This document shows positions 9,301 through 13,322 of a stretch of 13,322 nucleotides of DNA, one piece after another. Each line of letters opens with the position of its first letter. Position 1 is the first letter of the stretch. The notes under the pieces were generated by a model. The model did not search any database. It had not been told where the DNA came from and saw nothing but the letters and a program-made list of their open reading frames with translations. The translations under genes were made by a program, and so were the position numbers. This DNA is from Larix sibirica (Eukaryota; Streptophyta; Pinopsida; Pinales; Pinaceae): contig NWUY0304764996.1 of assembly GCA_004151065.3 (NCBI GenBank), forward strand, positions 1 through 13,322, given 5' to 3'.

Positions 9301-11988
9301 GTATACTGAAACCTTAGAGGTTAGCTTATCATATAAGGCTACAAATCGAGTACCTTCGTCAAAAGACAATAAATCACAGCCTCTCCTGAATTTTCGTATA
9401 GGATTTATGCAATCTAGCCTTGAACCCATGCGCGAGCAACTATAAACATACAGGCATTGATCAACGAAATTCTGAATGAATGCCAACAAGTGACCAGACT
9501 TGAGGGCTACCAATTTCAGTACCCGTTCTATCTCGGGGTCAAGGGTGACTAACTCAAATTGATCTGTGCATGTAGGTGTGATCCCATACTCAGCATTTCG
9601 GCTTAATTCCTCCAAATCATTTTTCCTTGGCATCAGCTCAGAAATCTTCCATGCAATGCTCGGTTTCTCAAGTCTTTCAACTGAAACCTTGAGAACAGCC
9701 TGCTCAAAGTAAGTATACCAAACATTCTGGACTTCACAACCCTCGATGGACCTGCATACAGGCTTGCCTGTGATCACTGACATGTCCCGCTTCATTGCTG
9801 ATAGGAATTTGTCTTCTTCTCTATGCAAGTTTTCTCTGCCTTCAGATTCAACCTTCTTTTGAAGAGTACTTCGGAACTCTATCCTTACCATGGATTCAAG
9901 ATTTTTTACGAATTCTTCTCTGGATGTCTTGTAAAGATTTGAAATTACTGTTCCGACCTGTTTATTCGATAGGAGTGTGACCCACGCCGGTTGATCAAGA
10001 GTAGCTGCACCTGCTGACTCGAATTGTTTGAAAAGCTTGCAAATCTCATCTGGTAGGTCGCGCTCAACACTCTTTAAGTTCTCTGTTGTCAAAATATTTT
10101 CAATGAGAGACCTTTCTTTGTCAGTACTTTCTTTGGTAGCCAGTAATGCTACAAAACCGATGTTTCTACTCAAACACTCCAATTTCTTGGGAATCAGAGA
10201 CTTCACCCAATTTTTAACAGCGATGGAACTGCTGTTGACAACTTCAAAGGTTCCTTCTACGTTCCTTTTGGTACCTTTAATACTCAATTTTACCCGCTCA
10301 CCTGAAAATGAAAATGGCGCTACATATGTTTCTTTGTTGAATTGCAGTAGCGTAGCCTTCAAGGTCTCCTTTGGATGTGAACATTTCAAAATTAGATCTC
10401 TTCCATATCTAACAGGCCCACTTTCAGTCTGGGGTCCCTCAATCTTGTAAATAACATGACCAGCATGATAATCACCAGTAAATTTGACCTCCGAGCCGAA
10501 AAAGATGAGCTTCTTATCACAATCTCTGCCAGCTAAGATCTTACTCAACTCTTTGTGCAGTTGATCAAACCTATCAATAGAACCAGAGCCACGTAATTCT
10601 TCATGATGTTGTGAGGACGAAGTCCCATGGAAGGCTTCATCAAAGAATTGCACTCCATTAAAGTATTCTGGTATAATTTTCAGAAAGCAGGCAACGATAC
10701 TCTCTTGAATTGCTTCCATAGAGGACCCAGCAGAAGCGCCTACTTGAGCTTCCGCCATGGAATTGTTGAGAGTTGTCATGAAATTGCAGTATTCATCATA
10801 TCTTGGAAATTTACCATGTTGTAGCAGAGAGACGAAGTGCTTATTGCCCATTCTGCAGAAATTCAAATCGCCATCCTTCAACCAGCTGTCGATTTGATAT
10901 CGAAGTTGATGAGTTCCTTTCAAATTTCTCCACTCTGTCTTTGTAGAAACTTTTGGAGGCATGCATTCTGCAGTCAAGAAAGCACAACGATTATATCCAT
11001 CACAGAGTAAAACATTACCTGCTGCTTGAGCCGCGTTCACAGAAGGTGCCGCAGATTTCTTGAATTGCCTATCAATGGCAACATTAAATCCATCAGAAAT
11101 CCTGACATCATTCTCAGAGTTTTTCACATGGCTTATTTGAAGCTTCTTGGTGCGCCTCCCTTTAGAAGAAGCAGTTCTGGCCGAAGAAACTGAGGCGTCA
11201 AAAGGATAGTCGCCTTGAACACACACATACACATAGTCGGCGAGCTCTACCAGATATCGAATAAAATTGCAAGAAGCGTCCTTCCTGGAAGCCTCTTTGA
11301 TATTTTGACCTTCGTGCCAGTAGAAAACAAAAATGGCTGATTCTCCAACTATTGCATATAGTCCTGGTTCCAACTGATCAAGAACCTCTTCTTCTCCTAA
11401 CAAGCCCTGCTTCCTGAAAACCTCTGCCATCATTTGCTTGTTCCCGTAAAATCCAACCACAGGCAAGCATCGCTGATTTAATGCATTGAAATTTATGCGC
11501 ATTTGGGTAAATTGTGTACCCATGGTTACTGCAGAATTGGGAACGAGCTCATTGCAAAGAAGCAAAATTTGGTCCTGTGGGAGTTGGACCTTTTCAACAA
11601 AGCTAAGCTCTTGTCTGTCAGAAACAACACACATTACCTTGAAAAGAGCTGAACCTTTAGAAACAGAAGTTGAATCCATTGAAACAACAGAAACCATGCC
11701 TTCTTCTTCCATAGTTTCTAACAAAATCTTGCCTTCACACAACCCTCCGCCTTCAGGGGCGAAACTCAATGCAGATCCCTATATCAGGAAACACATAAAC
11801 TAATTTGAGTGAAGATTCAAACATACCAATACCTCAACTTAGCCGAGCAGGGGAAGACGAAATACGGAACTGTTCTGTATAACACAAAGTTGCCGCGCAA
11901 TTCTAACACAGAAATACAGCTCTTTCCCCGGATTGAGCTTGGATACATATAGATTGAGAAAATTAATGCTACTTACAGTTAAAGGCAT
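3577..11988 (-). CDS. Very large GTPase-Cys/His-rich-vWA protein, three coding exons, 2,212 aa model
   Basis: Model: join of 11988-11977, 11778-7948 and 6372-3577, read on the minus strand. Both introns are GT-AG and phase 0, and the joined frame has no stop before TAG at 3579-3577. Seen: G1 GKQSSGKS (residues 1203-1210), a G2-like Thr1229 in CTDGVWM, G3 DFEG (1248-1251), a G4-like IKD ending at Asp1322, a Cys/His-rich region (about 1572-1826, with further Cys to 2002), and a vWA domain (about 2010-2205) with DKSGS. Family knowledge: T-x-G-(I/V)-W-M followed by D-x-EGLG is typical of the guanylate-binding and very large interferon-inducible GTPase class, which hydrolyses GTP and often oligomerises. 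No signal peptide or clear membrane segment is seen, so a cytosolic protein is inferred. Function is not known. The 5' end is the least certain part: translation could instead start at Met27 (11712-11710) in exon 2. Joining the two long frames is well supported. Confidence 0.85.
6373..7947 (-). other. Intron 2 (1,575 bp, GT-AG, phase 0)
   Basis: The minus strand reads AAG|GTAGGC at the donor (7948/7947) and a pyrimidine-containing tract then GTAACAG|GAC at the acceptor (6373/6372). The interval is AT-rich with stops in all frames and no supportable exon. The two flanking frames are both phase 0 at these sites. The intron falls inside the GTPase domain, between the G3 and G4 motifs. I see no gene or recognisable transposon in it. 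Confidence 0.8.
7948..11778 (-). CDS. Exon 2: N-terminal and middle regions plus first half of the GTPase domain
   Basis: This exon has 3,831 bases, exactly 1,277 codons (residues 5-1281), all open. Residues about 111-192 resemble a degenerate GTPase fold. Residues about 200-740 are unassigned mixed alpha/beta with no motif I recognise. Residues about 752-997 show repeated short beta-strand patterns like a beta-propeller (for example SVYKF, ELILIDD, FLFVF). Residues about 1190-1281 start the true G domain: hydrophobic strand, GKQSSGKS P-loop at 8184-8161, Thr1229 at 8106-8104, DFEG at 8049-8038, then a conserved-looking helix ending in TIFNKK. Reading on past 7948 gives only six residues and a stop, while AAG|GTAGGC is a consensus plant donor. 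The exon therefore ends there rather than the gene. Confidence 0.85.
11779..11976 (-). other. Intron 1 (198 bp, GT-AG, phase 0)
   Basis: The donor is ACT|GTAAGT (11977/11976), a full consensus. The acceptor is TTTCCTGATATAG|GG (11779/11778), with a pyrimidine stretch before it. Retention would put the TAG at the acceptor in frame just before exon 2 and force a start at Met27. Confidence 0.65.
11977..11988 (-). CDS. Coding part of first exon (Met-Pro-Leu-Thr)
   Basis: The ATG at 11988-11986 is followed by three codons and then a strong donor, ACT|GTAAGT. An in-frame TAG at 12051-12049 lies upstream with no other in-frame ATG between, so this is the only ATG start in that frame of the exon. 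Splicing to the acceptor TATAG|GGA at 11779/11778 continues the long frame of exon 2. The frame of exon 2 meets a TAG right at that acceptor, which is what an exon boundary would look like. Such a tiny coding exon is unusual but allowed. The alternative is that this exon is all 5' UTR and the protein starts at Met27. Confidence 0.6.
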
Positions 11989-12005
11989 CCATCTGTCAAC
12001 TGCAT
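11979..12005 (-). CDS. Short upstream ORF in the leader (8 codons)
   Basis: The first ATG in this part of the leader (12005-12003) opens an 8-residue frame (MQLTDGCL) ending in TAA at 11981-11979. It overlaps the proposed main ATG at 11988 in another frame. A second upstream ATG at 11992-11990 also precedes the main start and would run across the splice to a stop early in exon 2. Such ATGs usually reduce translation of the main frame, unless scanning ribosomes skip them. Whether either is used cannot be told from the sequence. Confidence 0.3.
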   Translation of the reverse strand: MQLTDGCL

Positions 12006-12066
12006 TGTCAACTGGGAATTTGTTCTGTACGGCCTTCCGCTTCGATTCCTAGAATTTGTTAGGTTC

Positions 12067-12074
12067 ATTATATC
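12067..12074 (-). promoter_or_regulatory. Possible TATA box of the large gene
   Basis: The minus strand reads GATATAAT, about 80 bases upstream of the proposed ATG. A start of transcription about 30 bases downstream, near 12040, would give a short leader. The flanks are AT-rich overall, so chance matches are common and support is weak. Confidence 0.25.
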
Positions 12075-12089
12075 TTTTGATTCCTATGC

Positions 12090-12111
12090 AGCGTTCCTTC
12101 CTTCGAACGCT
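12090..12111. repeat. Short perfect inverted repeat upstream of the gene
   Basis: AGCGTTC (12090-12096) and GAACGCT (12105-12111) are exact reverse complements around an 8-base spacer made of CTTCC-type sequence. It sits about 100 bases upstream of the proposed ATG and just upstream of the TATA-like box. It contains TTC/GAA units but not at the spacing of a canonical heat-shock element. It could be a protein-binding dyad. Confidence 0.35.
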
Positions 12112-12269
12112 TCCTTCGCAATTTAAGTGTGTAGGTGATGGAAAACTTTTTCTTTTCTAAAACACTTTAGTGTTGAAGAAGAGCAAGGATTAGTTTTGGA
12201 GAGCAAGTTTTAATAGTTTTTCTGGTTTGAACTTTTATTATTAGTATTATATTATTATATATATACATT
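12112..12269. other. Upstream flank with no recognised feature
   Basis: This is an AT-rich stretch upstream of the large gene, with a short AT simple-sequence run at about 12243-12266. No ORF, RNA gene or clear element is visible. Confidence 0.5.
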
Positions 12270-13206
12270 TCAATAGTGAGGGTTTGATTTTTTTAACTCC
12301 ATAACTTGGTTTATAATTTAATTTTGTCCTAATATAATTAAAGAGTTATGAATCATAATTTAATTTTTGTTATATAAAGAAGTTTTGAATCATAATTTAA
12401 TATTAAATATAATAATAATTAAAGAAGTTATGAATCAGAATTTAATATTTGTTTAACAAGTCTTTGCCTTGCATACGCGCGCTAGCTATTCTACTAATGT
12501 GAAAAAAAAACGTTGTTGATCTTAATTTAATTTTTGTTCTTATATAATTAAAGAAATTGTAAATCATAATTTAATTCAAAAAAGTTGTAGATCATGATTT
12601 AATTTAAAAAATTGACAAATTTTGAATTGTGAGCCTTTGTTATTTTTAAACTCCATAATTTGGATTATAATTTAATTTAGTTTATAATTTAACTATGGAT
12701 GCTAATTTAATTTTTGTTCCCATATAATTAAAGAAGTTATGGATCATGATTTAATTTTTGTGTTAAAGAATTGACAAATTTTGAATTATGAGCGTTTGTT
12801 TTTTAGACTCCATGACTTACTTTATAATTTAATTTAGTTTATAATTTAAATTTGTTACAATATAATTAAAGAGTTATGGATCATAATTTAATTTTTGTCC
12901 AATACAATTAAAGAGTTATGGATCACAATTTAATTTTAATCTCATATAATTAAATAATAATTATTAATATAATTAAAAAAAACTATGAATTATAATTTGT
13001 TTTTTGTTTTGATTATTAATAAAGATTAAAAAAAGGGTGATGTCCATAATTTAATTTTTGTCCAATACAATTAAAGAGTTATGGATCACAATTTAATTTT
13101 TGTCTCATATAATTAAATGATAATTATTAATATAATTAAAAAAATTATGAATTATAATTTATTTTTTGTTTTGATTATTAGTAAAGATTAAAAAAGGGTG
13201 ATGTCC
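12270..13206. repeat. AT-rich degenerate repeat array, unit about 160 bp
   Basis: A shared core recurs many times: AATATAATTAAAGAGTTATG, then GATCATAATTTAATTTTTG. A longer unit including ATTGACAAATTTTGAATT and a later ACTCCAT starts at 12611 and again at 12770, 159 bases apart. A related partial copy begins near 12274. The array ends in two adjacent copies, 12883-13045 and 13046-13206. It has no coding potential. It resembles a local satellite or minisatellite and could also act as a matrix-attachment region. Confidence 0.75.
12883..13206 (+). repeat. Head-to-tail tandem duplication, 163 and 161 bp
   Basis: Copy 1 is 12883-13045 and copy 2 is 13046-13206, directly abutting. Both begin ATAATTTAATTTTTGTCC and end GGGTGATGTCC, with only scattered substitutions and 1-2 base indels. 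This is the youngest step in the larger AT-rich array. Confidence 0.85.
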
Positions 13207-13322
13207 AAATATGTTTTCAAACTTTTTCAAATATATTTTTTGTCTTATTTTATTCAAAGTTTATTGGAAATTTGAAATTTGTAAAAGTTCTTAGAATCAA
13301 ATATATTAGCTATGGAAATTGA

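Noticed and set aside
10028-10450. 140-aa plus-strand ORF
   Set aside because: It is antisense to exon 2, with no motif or context of its own.
11767-11769. TTG as the start of the 1,280-aa frame
   Set aside because: An acceptor lies 9 bases upstream and a matching ATG exon lies 198 bases beyond it. If that exon is not coding, ATG at 11712-11710 is the better start.
12090-12111. Canonical heat-shock element
   Set aside because: GAA and TTC units are present but not at the required 2-base alternating spacing.

Overview
The window looks like nuclear DNA of a eukaryote, most likely a land plant with a roomy genome. It has one very large protein gene with clear GT-AG introns, long AT-rich non-coding flanks, local repeats and no bacterial-style operon packing. 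The sequence alone does not fix the species.

One gene dominates, on the minus strand from about 12,050 down to about 3,300. Two long open reading frames (11,769-7,927 and 6,363-3,577) look like separate genes but read better as two exons of one. Donor AAG|GTAGGC (exon end 7948) and acceptor AACAG|GAC (exon start 6372) join them in phase 0, inside a GTPase domain. A small upstream exon (11988-11977) supplies an ATG and splices with CT|GTAAGT ... TATAG|GG. The model encodes 2,212 residues. In order they are: a diverged N-terminal region that may hold a dead GTPase-like fold, a long unassigned middle with a beta-propeller-like stretch, a GBP/VLIG-type large-GTPase domain (GKQSSGKS, T in CTDGVWM, DFEG, IKD), a Cys/His-rich probable zinc-binding region with repeated HEGPH modules, and a C-terminal von Willebrand A (vWA) domain with an intact metal site. 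No stop or frameshift interrupts the exons.

Layout: 1-1400 holds no supportable gene. 1405-1637 is a long imperfect inverted repeat with purine-rich and pyrimidine-rich arms. 1640-3240 is unassigned, with a GC-richer patch at about 2040-2300 and a diverged direct repeat. 3240-3432 is a 60-bp direct repeat lying in the probable 3' UTR or just past it. 3577-11988 is the large gene, with introns of 1,575 and 198 bp. 11979-12111 contains short upstream ORFs, a TATA-like box and a dyad. 12270-13206 is an AT-rich repeat array with a period of about 160 bp, ending in a clean 163/161-bp tandem duplication.

The gene's role is inferred only from its architecture: a nucleotide-dependent, possibly self-assembling large GTPase fused to metal-binding and vWA adhesion or interaction modules. 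Animal relatives of this GTPase class (GBPs, VLIGs) are immune-linked, but nothing in this sequence proves that role here.
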